From contig JAOSJZ010000001.1 of NCBI GenBank assembly GCA_027493885.1, positions 2,226,622 to 2,290,621 on the forward strand: a DNA stretch of 64,000 bases. The letters are read 5' to 3'. The translations under genes and the position numbers were made by a program. Shown here piece after piece: positions 41,696 to 51,499 of the stretch. Source of the DNA: Gaiella sp. (GTDB lineage: Bacteria > Actinomycetota > Thermoleophilia > Gaiellales > Gaiellaceae). The notes beneath the pieces were generated by a model, which saw nothing but the letters and a program-made list of their open reading frames with translations, was not told the DNA's origin and searched no databases. Each line of letters starts with the position of its first letter. Positions within the stretch are counted from its first letter, which is position 1.

Positions 41696-42760
41696 GCCCG
41701 CTCCTCGAGCGCGGCGAGCATCGCGGTACCGGTCCGCTCCCACGAGAAGCGCGCGGCATGGGCGAGCCCGCGGGGGACCAGCTCGTCGCGCCGTTCGACG
41801 GCCTCGCGGATCCCGGCGGCGATCGCCTCCACGTCGAGGGGGTCGACGCGGACGGCTGCGTCGCCGCATGCCTCGTCGAGCGACGGGTGGGCCGAGGCGA
41901 CCACCGGGGTCCCGCAGGCCATCGCCTCGACGATCGGCATGCCGAAGCCCTCGTAGAGGGAGGGATACACGAGCACGGCGGCTCCACGGTAGAAGCTGCC
42001 GAGCTCGCCGTGGACATAGCCCACGCGGCGAATCCCCGGGTCGGCGAGATCCGGCCGGTCGCCCCAGCCCTCGGCGCCGACGAGCGTGAGCCCGAGCTCG
42101 TCGTCGAGGAGCCGCCACGCCTCGACGAGCCGGGCGATGTTCTTGCGCGGCTCGATCGTCCCGAGCCCGAGGATCGTGTTCTCGCCGAGAGAGGCCGACC
42201 AGCCTTGTGGCGTGAGCCCGGGCTCGAGCCCCGGCGGCGCGTGGACGATCCGCTCGGGCTCGATCCCGAGCGTCTCCGTGAGGTCGGTCGCGGTGAAGCG
42301 GGAGTTCGCGAACACGACGTCGCAGGTCGCCGCCGCGTTGCGCCCCTTGCTCACATGCATGGAGACGGTGCGCGGCGTGCACCACTCGGGATGATGGAAG
42401 GGCACGAGATCGTGGAACACGGTCGCGCGCACGCCGCCGCGTTGGGCCGGGTACATCCATTCGCTGAAGACGAACGCGTCGAGCCGTCCCGCGAGCCGCT
42501 CGACCGGCGGCCGGCCGGCGTGGCTCCACGCGGTGCGGAGCGCGTGGGAGGCGGGGAGGGGGAGAAGCCGGGTCGCGACGGGGGAGCCCCGCGAGCGCGC
42601 CGCGGATCGTTCGCGGGCCGCGCAAGCTCGTCGGTGCAAAGGCGACGAGCTCGTGCCGTCCCGCAGACGCCGCGCACATGCCGGCGACCGAGCCGCGGAT
42701 GTAGTTCCCGATCCCGGTACGGGGGTGCGAGAGCGGCGAGACGTCGACGACGATCCTCAT
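41692..42760 (-). pseudogene. glycosyltransferase family 4, one-base frameshift
   Basis: The N-terminal part starts at ATG 42760 (RIVVDVSPLSHPRTGIGNYI) and reads to SLRGPRTIRGALAG. The remainder is in another frame from about 42590, with VATRLLPLPASHALRTAWSH, VFHDLVPFHHPEW and the EX7E region YEGFGMPIVEAMACGTPVV. Removing one G from the GGGGG run at 42579-42583 makes one frame of about 355 residues. A homopolymer error is the simplest reading. If the shift is real, the enzyme lacks its acceptor domain. Confidence 0.78.
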
Positions 42761-42764
42761 GGCG

Positions 42765-44855
42765 TCACGCGGGCTCCTCGTGCACGAACGAGTCGAAGTG
42801 GGCACCGAGCTCCCGCGGATCGGTGTTGCCCGGGATCACCTCTGCGGGGACGAGCGTCGGCATCACGGTGAACCGGACGACGCAGCGCCCACCCTCGGGC
42901 TCGAGCGGGACGCGGAGCGACACCGGGCCCTCCGGCGGCACGACGACCCGGGCCACGGGACGCCCGCGCACCCACGCGACCACGTCTGTGAGCTGCCCGG
43001 CGAAGAGCGTCGGGTCGGAGTGGAGCCCGGCGCGGAGGAGCCCGCCCCGGCAGCGAAGCCGCGTCCAGCGGACGTGGGCGCCCGACCAGGTGTCGTTCGG
43101 GTAGAGCCCCGCGACCGTGGTCAGCGAGGCGAGCGGACCCTGGAGCCGCCAGAGCGTCGTCCCGAGATCGTCGCGCGCGACGACCTCGCCGTCGGGGGTC
43201 ACCGACCCGTCGAGGAGCGCGTACGGTGCGTCGATCGTCCCCTCCGACGGCGTCCGCACGACGCCGCGGGCGTCCACGCGCACCGGCGTCTCTCCGATCC
43301 CGCCGGGCGTCGGCGCGGTGGTGTAGTAGACCTCGCCGACGCGCCGGTTGAAGAACTCGTTCTGGTTGACGGTGAAGCGGTCGGCGCGGCCGGTCCACAG
43401 GACGGCGACGTCGTCGGGCGCCGCGACCCGCTCGTCGATCCAGCCGCGGTCGACTCCGCGGATCCCCTGGAAGAGAGCACCCTCGCCCGAGCGGAGCACG
43501 CCGTGCGGGCCCGACCAGACGGGCCGGGAGAGGACGATGAAGAGGCCGAGCAGGACGACCGGCACGAGGATCGCCAGGCGTGCGGGCACGAGCGCCGAGA
43601 ACGTGACGAGTGCGAGCCCGACGAGGAGCACGGTCGCCCAGTACGAGCCCGCGACGAGGTGCTCGTTGACCGTCCAGAGCGGGATCAGCCCGAACGTGTC
43701 CGACTTCGCCGGCTCGCCGACGAAGCGCACGTAGGGAAAGGCGACGACGAGCCCGAGCGCGACGGCCGAGCCGACGAGCAGCGGGACGCGCGGGCGCGGC
43801 GCTCCGAGGTCGACCCACGCCGCGAGCACCGCGACGAGGAGCGGCACGAGGAAGAAGAGATACCGGTCCTGGATGCGGTCGGAGGCGAACTGCGACGCGA
43901 ACGCCGCCACGACGAGCGTCGAGGTGGCGATCATCGCCACGGTCGTCGCGAGGTGCTCCTGCACCCTCGCCGGCAGTGCCCGCGCGCGCGCGAGCAGCAC
44001 GACGAGCGCGACGACGGGCACGACGGCGACGTAGAGCGTCAGCTCCTCGAGGTGCCAGAGCCAGAAGCGGAGCACGTCGCCGGTGTGATAGCCGCCCTCG
44101 CCGACGACGCTGTAGGCCCCGAGCAGGTCGGAGAGGGAGCGGCCGCGCGCGACCTGGCCGAGGACGACGGCGAGGCCGAGGGCCACGATCCCGGCGAGGA
44201 GCGGGACGAAGGGGCGCAGGACGCGTGCGTCCCGGCGCAGGAGGGCGAGCAGCAGCGGTGCGAGGACGACTGCGGCCGCGAAGCCGAGCGCCTGCGAGCG
44301 GGTCGCGAGCGTGGCGGCGAGCGCCGCGGCGAGGACGGCGATCCGGCCAAGGGAGGGCCGCTCCAGCACCCGTACGAGCGTCCACGCGAAGAGCAGCGCG
44401 AGCGGATAGAAGAGGTTCTCGGTGACGAGCGTGGCCGTGTACGCCATCGAGGGAAGCGCGACGGCGATCGCGGCGCAGACGAGGGACGTCCAGCGGCCCG
44501 CGACACGGCGCGTGAGGAGCCAGGCGGGCACGGCCGCGAGCGACATGGCAACCGCGTTCGTCGCCTTGGCGGCACCGTAGGCGCGCGGGAGCGCGTCGAA
44601 GAGCCCGTATGCGGGAGCGAGAAGCGCGGGGTAGAGGATGCTGTAGCCGCTCGTCGGCACGCCGCGCACGGTGAACGTGCCGGCGTCGGCGAGGCTCCGC
44701 GCGAGCTCCGAGTAGATCAGCTCGTCGACGAAGACGAATGGTGCCGGCATCGCGCGAACGAGCCAGACGCGCAGCCCCGCCGAGGCGACCACGAGACCGA
44801 TGAGCCACGCCCAGTCGGGCAGGCGGGCGGCGCGCGCCCGCCAGAGATCACCCAC
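42765..44855 (-). CDS. multispanning GT-C type glycosyltransferase-like protein
   Basis: A 696-residue membrane protein with about 12 helices and a C-terminal extracellular domain. The loop VFVDELIYSELARSLADAG has the same acidic pattern as the protein at 35669. The external part has VNQNEFFNRRVGEVYYTTAP and ends with a beta-sandwich-like WVRGRPVARVVVPPEGPVSL. I start it at the GTG at 44855, which overlaps the upstream stop by eight bases. It probably moves a lipid-linked sugar on the outer face. Confidence 0.78.
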   Translation of the reverse strand: MGDLWRARAARLPDWAWLIGLVVASAGLRVWLVRAMPAPFVFVDELIYSELARSLADAGTFTVRGVPTSGYSILYPALLAPAYGLFDALPRAYGAAKATNAVAMSLAAVPAWLLTRRVAGRWTSLVCAAIAVALPSMAYTATLVTENLFYPLALLFAWTLVRVLERPSLGRIAVLAAALAATLATRSQALGFAAAVVLAPLLLALLRRDARVLRPFVPLLAGIVALGLAVVLGQVARGRSLSDLLGAYSVVGEGGYHTGDVLRFWLWHLEELTLYVAVVPVVALVVLLARARALPARVQEHLATTVAMIATSTLVVAAFASQFASDRIQDRYLFFLVPLLVAVLAAWVDLGAPRPRVPLLVGSAVALGLVVAFPYVRFVGEPAKSDTFGLIPLWTVNEHLVAGSYWATVLLVGLALVTFSALVPARLAILVPVVLLGLFIVLSRPVWSGPHGVLRSGEGALFQGIRGVDRGWIDERVAAPDDVAVLWTGRADRFTVNQNEFFNRRVGEVYYTTAPTPGGIGETPVRVDARGVVRTPSEGTIDAPYALLDGSVTPDGEVVARDDLGTTLWRLQGPLASLTTVAGLYPNDTWSGAHVRWTRLRCRGGLLRAGLHSDPTLFAGQLTDVVAWVRGRPVARVVVPPEGPVSLRVPLEPEGGRCVVRFTVMPTLVPAEVIPGNTDPRELGAHFDSFVHEEPA

Positions 44856-46086
44856 CGAGGTCGACCTCGGCGAGCCGTCTCGCGATCTCGGCGGCCTCCG
44901 CGGTGCCCGGCGCGATGCCCACGCCGGCGGCGGCCTCGCTGACCTCGCGCACGACCTCGTCGGCGACGGCCTCGCCGCCGGCGACGCGCTCGAAGGCGGC
45001 GACCTGCCGCTCCGCCACGTTGGCGAGGTCGTGCTCGGCTCGAGCGAGCGCCCGCGCCGCGACGCCCATCGCCTCGCGCGCGTCGGGTCGCTCGGCAAGG
45101 AGCCGGAGCGCCGCCGTGAGGTCGGTCACCTCGCCGTCGCCGACGGCCACCCTGAGCGCGACTGCGTCGGGCAGCTCGGCGAACCAGCCCGTAGCGGAGA
45201 CGACGAGCGGCTTGCCGAGGGTCAGCGCGCGGATCGCCGTGCCGGACGTCTCGCCCATCGTCGGCGAGCGCAGGCTGACGTGGACGTCGCACGCCGCCAT
45301 GAGCTCCCAGAGCCGCCGCTCGTCGACGTAGCCCTCGCGGACGATGCCGCCTTCGCCGAGCCCGAGCCGCTGCAGGCGCCGCTCGAGGTCGAAGCCGGGA
45401 GAGGTTGCGCCGACGAGGAGGAGCTGCGCCCCCGGGTGCTCGGCACGCAGCCGCGCAAATGCCTCGAGCAGCTGCGGTACCCGCTTCGACTGGTTGACGT
45501 TCCCGAACGCGCCGATCAGCGGCTGCCCCGCGATCGCTGCCGGCTCGACTCCGGGGTCCGGCCAGGCGGGATGGGCTATCCGCGCGATCGGCCGCGTGAA
45601 TCCCGCGCCGCGCGCCCGCTCCTCGACATAGCGCGAGTGCACGACGAGCCCGGTGGCGAGCTCGAGGACCTCGCCGGCGAGCGGGAACTCCTCCGGCCGG
45701 GCTTCCCAGAGCGGCGGGAGCCGCTTGTCGAGCACGCCGTGGGCGAGCAGCCGTCCGACGACGCCGTACCCCCGCTCCATCGCGTCGAGGTAGCCGTGCC
45801 CGTCGCGTCGCCCGATCGTCACGCCGGCGACGAGGTGGTGGAGGACGAAGTCGTGCATGACGACGAGCCCGGGTGCGCGCCGCAGCGCATCGAGGATCCA
45901 GCCGTGCGCCTTCGGATCGTTGCCGATATGGTAAACAGCAAGATCGGTGCTGCGAGGCGGCCGCTTCGTGCCGCGCTTCGCCACCGTGACGTCCACCCGC
46001 TCGCGCAGCGCCGGCAGCAGCAGCGCGGAGTAGTCGGCGATCCCGGACGACTCCGGCGGCATCGGAGAGAAGTACGCGACCCTCAC
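44848..46086 (-). CDS. glycosyltransferase family 4 with extended C-terminus
   Basis: A 412-residue GT-B enzyme. The N-terminus VRVAYFSPMPPESSGIADYS is a family hallmark, PLIGAFGNVNQSKRVPQLLE opens the donor domain and SLRSPTMGETSGTAIRALTL is the EX7E-like segment. The last 60 residues are a charged helical tail (AEAAEIARRLAEVDLGG). The GTG overlaps the stop of the next gene upstream (GTGA). The donor is not assigned. Confidence 0.88.
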   Translation of the reverse strand: MRVAYFSPMPPESSGIADYSALLLPALRERVDVTVAKRGTKRPPRSTDLAVYHIGNDPKAHGWILDALRRAPGLVVMHDFVLHHLVAGVTIGRRDGHGYLDAMERGYGVVGRLLAHGVLDKRLPPLWEARPEEFPLAGEVLELATGLVVHSRYVEERARGAGFTRPIARIAHPAWPDPGVEPAAIAGQPLIGAFGNVNQSKRVPQLLEAFARLRAEHPGAQLLLVGATSPGFDLERRLQRLGLGEGGIVREGYVDERRLWELMAACDVHVSLRSPTMGETSGTAIRALTLGKPLVVSATGWFAELPDAVALRVAVGDGEVTDLTAALRLLAERPDAREAMGVAARALARAEHDLANVAERQVAAFERVAGGEAVADEVVREVSEAAAGVGIAPGTAEAAEIARRLAEVDLGG

Positions 46087-47108
46087 GAGAACAGCCTCGC
46101 GATCGCCCGGTCCCACGTGACCTCCTCGGCGAGCGCCTTTCCGGCGCGACCGAGCGCGGCCGCCTCGTCCGAGTGCCCGCGCAACCAGGCGGCCGCCCTG
46201 GCGATCTCCACGGCCTCGGGTTGCACGACGCGGCCGGTCTCGCCGTCGCGCACGACGTCGAGCGGGCCGCCCGCGTCGGTCGTGGTGATCACCGGCTTGC
46301 CGGAGAGGAACGCCTCGTACGGGCCCATCCCGAAATCCTCGTCCACCGGCGCGTAGTAGACCGACGAGCAGGTCGCATAGAGCTCCGCGAGTCGCCCGGT
46401 GCTCACGCGGCCCTCGAAGCGGACCCGCCCGGCGAGCCCGCGCGCGCCCACGAGCTCCTCCAGCCGGTCGCGGTCGGGCCCGTCGGAGACGACGACGACG
46501 TCGAAGCCGCGCTCGAGCGCGGCAGCCTCGACCAGGAGGTCGATCCGCTTCGCGCGGTCGAGACGGCTCGCGGAGAGGACGAAGCCCTGTGAGGGCGCGG
46601 AGTGGTAGGGGAGCGCCTGCGGCGGGTGAGGAAGTACCTCGGCGACGAGGCCCGTGGAGCGCTCGAGGCGACCCGCGACGTTCGCCGAGGTGGCAAAGAG
46701 CCGTGTCGCCTCGCCGAGCGCGCGGCGATCGAGCTCCTGCACCTGGCGGCGCAGCGCGCGCTCCTCCGGCGACGCGCCGAACTGGCCGAGCTCGGTGCCG
46801 TCGAGCTCGTAGGCCTGGCGGAACTGGTGTACGAGCCAGACGCGCTTCTCGCGATGCCGGACGACGTACGAGGGGAACTTCGTCGCCACGACGACGTCGA
46901 TCTTCTTCCCGTCCGCCTCGTCGAGGTCGAGCATCCGCCACAGGAACGCCTGCGTCAGGACCCGCGCGCCCGGGTACCACTTGAACGGCAGCGAGACGAG
47001 GTCGGCCTCGTGCCCGCGGGCGCGGAGCTCCGACACGAGCTCGTCGGTGAAGATCTCGGCGCCTCCCCTCGCGAACGGGACCTGCGGACGGAGGACGGCG
47101 ATCCGCAT
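46083..47108 (-). CDS. glycosyltransferase family 4
   Basis: A 341-residue GT-B enzyme with N-terminus RIAVLRPQVPFARGGAEIFT, the acceptor-domain segment DVVVATKFPSYVVRH and the donor-domain start VLSASRLDRAKRIDLLVEAA. The EX7E equivalent is VDEDFGMGPYEAFLSGKPVI. The start ATG shares one base with the stop of the coiled-coil gene (TGATG). Two GT4 genes and one membrane protein follow with overlaps, so the block is one transcript. Confidence 0.9.
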   Translation of the reverse strand: MRIAVLRPQVPFARGGAEIFTDELVSELRARGHEADLVSLPFKWYPGARVLTQAFLWRMLDLDEADGKKIDVVVATKFPSYVVRHREKRVWLVHQFRQAYELDGTELGQFGASPEERALRRQVQELDRRALGEATRLFATSANVAGRLERSTGLVAEVLPHPPQALPYHSAPSQGFVLSASRLDRAKRIDLLVEAAALERGFDVVVVSDGPDRDRLEELVGARGLAGRVRFEGRVSTGRLAELYATCSSVYYAPVDEDFGMGPYEAFLSGKPVITTTDAGGPLDVVRDGETGRVVQPEAVEIARAAAWLRGHSDEAAALGRAGKALAEEVTWDRAIARLFS

Positions 47109-47503
47109 CAGCGCGGTTCGGTCGTGCGAAGCCGTGCGAGCTCCGCCTCGAGGGCGGCGACGCGCTGCTCGAGGTCGTCGACGAGACGGAGCGCGGCGGC
47201 GTTGAACGAGCGCTGGTCGTACGCGAGCGGCTCCACGTACCAGCGCATCAGCTTCTTGAGCACGACCTTCACGGGCGTCCCGACGCCTCCCCGGACTCCG
47301 GGCCGCAGCCGGAGCGGCCGGTCGGCGGAGACGGGCCAGAGCCGCTCCGCCTCCGCCCGGGCCGCGCGCCGATCATCCGGCTCGCCGCCCGCGCCGGGGT
47401 CGGCGCCCGAGCGCCGGATCTCCTCCTTCAGGGCAGCGAAGAGCGCGTCGACGTCGACCTCCTCGGCCGACGGGAAGCCGTTGTCCGTCGCCTCGTCCGG
47501 CAT
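47108..47503 (-). CDS. coiled-coil protein of polysaccharide loci, unknown function
   Basis: A 131-residue protein. Residues about 10-35 (PSAEEVDVDALFAALKEEIR) and a basic middle (VKVVLKKLMRWYVEPLAYDQ) precede a C-terminal coiled coil (LVDDLEQRVAALEAELARLR). I have seen this kind of small protein heading glycosyltransferase operons in related actinobacteria, where it may bind a transferase or the membrane face. I start it at the ATG at 47503, seven bases after TACACT. It is the first gene of a minus-strand operon. Confidence 0.7.
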   Translation of the reverse strand: MPDEATDNGFPSAEEVDVDALFAALKEEIRRSGADPGAGGEPDDRRAARAEAERLWPVSADRPLRLRPGVRGGVGTPVKVVLKKLMRWYVEPLAYDQRSFNAAALRLVDDLEQRVAALEAELARLRTTEPR

Positions 47504-47777
47504 CGGGCGAAGTGTAGTGTCGACCCCGGTCCGCCTGGCCCTCGCAGGTCGCCCCGAGGTCACTCCGGCGGAGGGAGGCTTCCTGGGAACCTGTCGGTTC
47601 GGGACACGTCCAGAGTGGCCAACCTCCTGGGCCACCGGCCTCCTCCCCACGCTTCGAGCCTAACGACGAAGTCGCCATGTGTCTGTCACCGATCAGGTTC
47701 GAGACCGTGCCGATCGCTCCACAACGGCGGAGGGATGGATTCCCGTGGCGACGTGCCCGCCGCTCTAGGATCGCCGG
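47504..47777. promoter_or_regulatory. divergent promoter region in the polysaccharide locus
   Basis: This 274-base spacer holds TACACT (47511-47516, minus strand, seven bases to the ATG at 47503) and TAGGAT (47766-47771, plus strand, six bases to the ATG at 47778). Both fit leaderless starts. The middle contains short GTGGCC/GGCCAC arms but nothing I can name. Confidence 0.5.
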
Positions 47778-48842
47778 ATGGTCGTCGGCATCCCGCTCCT
47801 CACCCTCGTGCCGGGCATCTCCGGCGGCAGCGAGACGTACGCGCGCGAGCTCTGCCGGGCGCTCGCGCGCGTCGGCGCGCACGACTACGAGGCGCTCGTG
47901 CCGACGCTCGCGCCGGACGCCGGGGGCGGCCTGCCCGCGGTCGTGGCAGCGGGATACGCCGCCTCGACGACGACCGCGGGGCGACTCCGGGCGATGGGCG
48001 AGACGGCGCTCCGACCCGGTGCGCTCCGGCGGCACCTCGAGCGCGCAGACGTCGTCCACTACCCGCTCACTGTTCCCGTTCCGCGCGTCGACCGGCCGAT
48101 TGTGCTGACGCTGCTCGACGTCCAGCATCTCGACCTGCCGGGGCTCTTCCCGCGCGGCGAGCGGCTCTTCCGCCGCCTCGCCTACGACCGTGCCGCACGG
48201 CGGGCCGATCGGGTGGTCGTGATCAGCGAGTGGGTGCGTGAGCGCGTGATCGACCGGCTCGGGCTCGACCCCGCCCGCGTGCGCACGATCCACCTCGGCG
48301 TCGACCATGCGCGCTTCACCCCCGATCCGGGCGTTGCGCGCGAGCCGTTCCTCCTCTATCCCGCGCGGCCGTGGCCGCACAAGAACCACGCGCGGCTGTT
48401 CGAGGCGCTGTCGCTGCTGCGCCGCAGGCGTCCCGAGCTTCGCCTCGTGCTCACCGGCGCGGGGCACGACGAAGGCGAGCTGCCCGACGGCGTGGAATCC
48501 CTCGGGGACGCACCGCTCGACACGCGGCTCTCGCTCTACCGCCGCGCGGCGGCGCTGGTGTTTCCGAGCCTCTACGAGGGGTTCGGGCTACCTCCCGTCG
48601 AGGCGATGGCCTGCGGTTGCCCGGTCGCCGCCTCGAACGCGGGATCGCTTCCCGAGGTCGTCGGCGACGCTGCCGCCCTCTTCGACCCGAACGATCCCGA
48701 GGCGATCGCGGCCGGAATCCTGGGCGCGCTCGACCGCGCGGAGGAGCTCGTGCCCCTCGGTCTCGCGCGGGCGGCCGCGTTCACCTGGGAGGCGACGGCG
48801 CGCGCCCATGATCGCGTCTACGAGGCGGCGGCGTCCGCCTGA
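47778..48842 (+). CDS. glycosyltransferase family 4
   Basis: A 354-residue retaining glycosyltransferase. N-terminal VVGIPLLTLVPGISGGSETY, acceptor domain IVLTLLDVQHLDLPGLFPRG, donor domain LLYPARPWPHKNHARLFEAL and EX7E motif YEGFGLPPVEAMACGCPVA are all visible. The leaderless ATG follows TAGGAT by six bases, so it is expressed alone on the plus strand. Its last 25 bases overlap the gmd 3' end. Confidence 0.91.
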   Translation: MVVGIPLLTLVPGISGGSETYARELCRALARVGAHDYEALVPTLAPDAGGGLPAVVAAGYAASTTTAGRLRAMGETALRPGALRRHLERADVVHYPLTVPVPRVDRPIVLTLLDVQHLDLPGLFPRGERLFRRLAYDRAARRADRVVVISEWVRERVIDRLGLDPARVRTIHLGVDHARFTPDPGVAREPFLLYPARPWPHKNHARLFEALSLLRRRRPELRLVLTGAGHDEGELPDGVESLGDAPLDTRLSLYRRAAALVFPSLYEGFGLPPVEAMACGCPVAASNAGSLPEVVGDAAALFDPNDPEAIAAGILGALDRAEELVPLGLARAAAFTWEATARAHDRVYEAAASA

Positions 48843-49798
48843 AGCCGCGCGAGGTCGGCCTCGACCATCAGTCGCATGAGACCGTCGAGGCGGAGCTCGG
48901 GCTCCCACCCGAGCACACGGCGCGCCTTAGACGCGTCGCCGACGAGGTCGTGCAGCTCCGCGCTGCCGCGGAAGAGCGAGGGGTCGCTGCGAACGTGGGC
49001 ACGCCAGTCGAGCGACACCGCGTCGAAGGCGCAGGCGACGAGCTCCTCCACGGAGTGGGAGACGCCGGTGGCGACGACGTAGTCGCCCGGCTCGTCGTGC
49101 TGCAGCGTCAGCCACATGGCGCGCACGTAGTCGCCCGCGTAGCCCCAGTCGCGGCGCGCGGAGAGATCGCCGAGAACGAGCTCGCTCTCGAGGCCGAGCG
49201 AGATCGCCGCGGCCGCCCGGGCCACCTTTCGCGGCAGGAAGTCGACGGGCCGCAGCGGCGACTCGTGGTTGTAGAGGATCCCGCAGCACGTGAACATCCC
49301 GTAGCGCCGGCGGTAGCTCGACGCGATGAAGTGCGCATACGTCTTCGCGACGCCGTACGGCGTCACGGGGCTCGGCGGGGTCTCCTCCGTCTGCGGCGTC
49401 TCGCGCGGCTCGCCGAAGATCTCGCTCGAGGACGCCTGGTAGAAGCGGATCGACGGGTCGACCTCGCGGATCGCCTCGAGCATCGAGGTCGCGCCGACCG
49501 CCGCGAACTCCGCGGTGAGGATCGGCTCGTCCCACGAGCGAGGCACGAAGGAGGGAGCGGCGAGGTTGTAGACCTCTTCCGGGCGGGTCGCGCGGAGCGC
49601 GTCGACGAGCGCGTCGCGGTCGAGCAGGTTGGCCTCGACGAACTCGAGCTGGTCGACGAGCTCGCCGAGATTCTCGGCGTACGCGGCAGGGTCGCGGCGG
49701 GTGATGCCGGCGACCGCGTAGCCCCGCTCGAGGAGGAGCTTCGAGAGCAGCGTGCCGTCCTGGCCGCCGACGCCGGTGACGAGCGCCCTGCGGCTCAT
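48818..49798 (-). CDS. gmd: GDP-mannose 4,6-dehydratase
   Basis: A 326-residue extended SDR enzyme making GDP-4-keto-6-deoxymannose, the first step to GDP-L-fucose or GDP-rhamnose. The NADP motif is ALVTGVGGQDGTLLSKLLLE, the active site has YQASSSEIFGEPRETPQTEE and PYGVAKTYAHF (YxxxK), and YNHESPLRPVDFLPRKV is the substrate-binding segment. Family members usually have FxPRSPY- and ARRDWGYAGDYV-like motifs, and the latter is present. It partners with Fcl at 54305. The ATG overlaps the methyltransferase stop. Confidence 0.93.
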   Translation of the reverse strand: MSRRALVTGVGGQDGTLLSKLLLERGYAVAGITRRDPAAYAENLGELVDQLEFVEANLLDRDALVDALRATRPEEVYNLAAPSFVPRSWDEPILTAEFAAVGATSMLEAIREVDPSIRFYQASSSEIFGEPRETPQTEETPPSPVTPYGVAKTYAHFIASSYRRRYGMFTCCGILYNHESPLRPVDFLPRKVARAAAAISLGLESELVLGDLSARRDWGYAGDYVRAMWLTLQHDEPGDYVVATGVSHSVEELVACAFDAVSLDWRAHVRSDPSLFRGSAELHDLVGDASKARRVLGWEPELRLDGLMRLMVEADLARLQADAAAS

Positions 49799-50574
49799 CC
49801 GCTCGCACCCGGCCGCGTGGCGACGACGACCAGCCCGAGCCCCTCACCGTCCGTCTCGACCTCGAATCCCGCCGCCCGCACGACCTCGGGGAGATCGCGG
49901 CCGAAGTCGGTGTGGACGAGCATGTCGGCCTTGCGCGTCACGAGCGCGAACGGCCCGCCGCCGCGGCCGTGGTGCTCGGCGGGAAGCCCGTGCCGCGACC
50001 GCGTCGCCTCGAGGGACGGGTCGAGCGGGACCGTGAAGACGTGGCGGCCCCCGGGCCGGAGCACCCGGAGCGTCTCGCGCAGGGCCTGCCGCGGCTCGGG
50101 GACGTGCTCGAGCGTCTCCGAGGTCAGCACGAGGTCGAACGACGCGTCGTCCCAGGAGAGTGCCTGGATGTCTTCCTCCGGATACTCGACGTGCACGAGC
50201 CCGGGGAGCTCGGCGAGGACGGCGTGCATCCGCCCGACGCTGTTGATCTCGGCCACCCGGAGCTCACGGAACGCATCCTCTCGGACGAGCGCGGCCAGCG
50301 TCGTCGCCGCCTCGCCGTAGAGACGGACGAGCGTCTCGGCGATGCGCCGGACGCGCAGGCTGCACCCGCAACGCTCGCAGAAGAGGCTCTCGCGCGCGGC
50401 AAGCGCGTCGCCGTAGCGAACCCGCACCCCCGGCGACAGCACCCAGCCGTTCATGACCTGGCGTCCCGCGGCGCCGCAGACCGCGCAGCGGCCGTGCAGG
50501 TCGCGGCGCCGGTCGCCGAAGGGGCGGAGGTGGAGGAGGAGCCAGAGGCCGGGATCGTCGCGAAGCCGCGCCAC
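49795..50574 (-). CDS. class I SAM-dependent methyltransferase with zinc-binding cysteines
   Basis: A 259-residue protein. The N-terminal third has two CxxC pairs (HGRCAVCGAAG and CERCGCSL) that probably bind zinc. The methyltransferase part contains VAEINSVGRMHAVL, FDLVLTSETLEHVPEPRQAL and VLRPGGRHVFTVPLDP. I start it at the GTG at 50574, one base after the GT2 stop. It is likely to methylate a glycan or an intermediate. Confidence 0.82.
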   Translation of the reverse strand: MARLRDDPGLWLLLHLRPFGDRRRDLHGRCAVCGAAGRQVMNGWVLSPGVRVRYGDALAARESLFCERCGCSLRVRRIAETLVRLYGEAATTLAALVREDAFRELRVAEINSVGRMHAVLAELPGLVHVEYPEEDIQALSWDDASFDLVLTSETLEHVPEPRQALRETLRVLRPGGRHVFTVPLDPSLEATRSRHGLPAEHHGRGGGPFALVTRKADMLVHTDFGRDLPEVVRAAGFEVETDGEGLGLVVVATRPGASG

Positions 50575-50575
50575 C

Positions 50576-51499
50576 TCAGCGTCTCCGGGGCCCCAGCTCG
50601 AGCCGCCGGGCGTCGCCCATGCCGGCGAGCACGGCACGAAGCCCTTCGAGCGGCGTTCGCGAGCGAAGCGCCTGCGCGACGAACGCGGCGGCTGCCTCCG
50701 CCCGCCGCCGCGCCGTCCCGAGCCGGCCGAGTGGCGCCGCACGCTCGGCGACCACGAGCCCGTTCCGCAGCGCGTAGTACAACGAGTCGGGAGACGACGC
50801 GCCGCCCGAGGACGCCGAGACCCGGTGGTGAACGACGCTCGCGGGCACGACGACGATCCGCAGGCCCGCGGCCCGTGCGCGCAGCGACCACTCGACGTCC
50901 TCTGCGTACGCGAAGAGCTCCGTCTCGAGCGGCCCGACCCGCTCGAGGGCGGAGCGCGGGATCAGCATGGCGCCGCCGCAGGCACGGTCCGTCTCGTAGG
51001 GCGCGGTCTCGGGTGGGAGGGGCGGCAACCCGTAGCCAGTGTGACGACCCTGATGGCCGCGACGCGGGTCGTACGTCGCGCCCGCGTACCAGACGCGCCC
51101 GGTGGCGGCGTCGAGGATCTGCGCGCAGGCGGCGCCGACGCCGTCTGCCGCGGCCGCCGTCACCAGCGGCTCGAGGAAGCCCGGCTCGACGGTCGCGTCG
51201 TTGTTGAGCAGCAGCACGGAGTCCGCTCCGTCCTCGAGGGCGGCCGTCAGCCCGACGTCGACGCCGCCCGCGAATCCGCGGTTCTCGTCCAACGCGATCA
51301 GGCGGACGTCCGGGAACTCGCCTGCGACCGCCCCGGGCGCCCCGTCGGTGGACGCGTTGTCGACCACGACCACCGACAGCCGCGGGTACGTCGCGGCCGC
51401 GAGCGACTCGAGGCAGGCGAGCGTGTCCTCGCGGCCGTTCCACGAGAGGACGACGGCGGTGACCGGGGCGGTCAGGCGAGCTCCCGGAGGTACTGCCAC
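50576..51499 (-). CDS. glycosyltransferase family 2 (rhamnosyltransferase-like)
   Basis: A 307-residue GT-A enzyme. It opens VTAVVLSWNGREDTLACLES, with VVVVDNASTDGAPGAV binding the nucleotide, LLNNDATVEPGFLEPL as the metal site and LFAYAEDVEWSLRARAAGL with the catalytic aspartate. The C-terminal region has YYALRNGLVVAERAA. The start is unsure: a GTG at 51499 overlaps the flippase 3' end by 28 bases, and a CTG at 51475 would give 299 residues. Confidence 0.87.
   Translation of the reverse strand: MAVPPGARLTAPVTAVVLSWNGREDTLACLESLAAATYPRLSVVVVDNASTDGAPGAVAGEFPDVRLIALDENRGFAGGVDVGLTAALEDGADSVLLLNNDATVEPGFLEPLVTAAAADGVGAACAQILDAATGRVWYAGATYDPRRGHQGRHTGYGLPPLPPETAPYETDRACGGAMLIPRSALERVGPLETELFAYAEDVEWSLRARAAGLRIVVVPASVVHHRVSASSGGASSPDSLYYALRNGLVVAERAAPLGRLGTARRRAEAAAAFVAQALRSRTPLEGLRAVLAGMGDARRLELGPRRR

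Noticed and set aside
39263..42760. Programmed frameshifting in the glycosyltransferase genes
   Set aside because: The breaks lie in G/C runs without slippery-site/stop/pseudoknot layout, and different genes break in different directions; homopolymer error is simpler.
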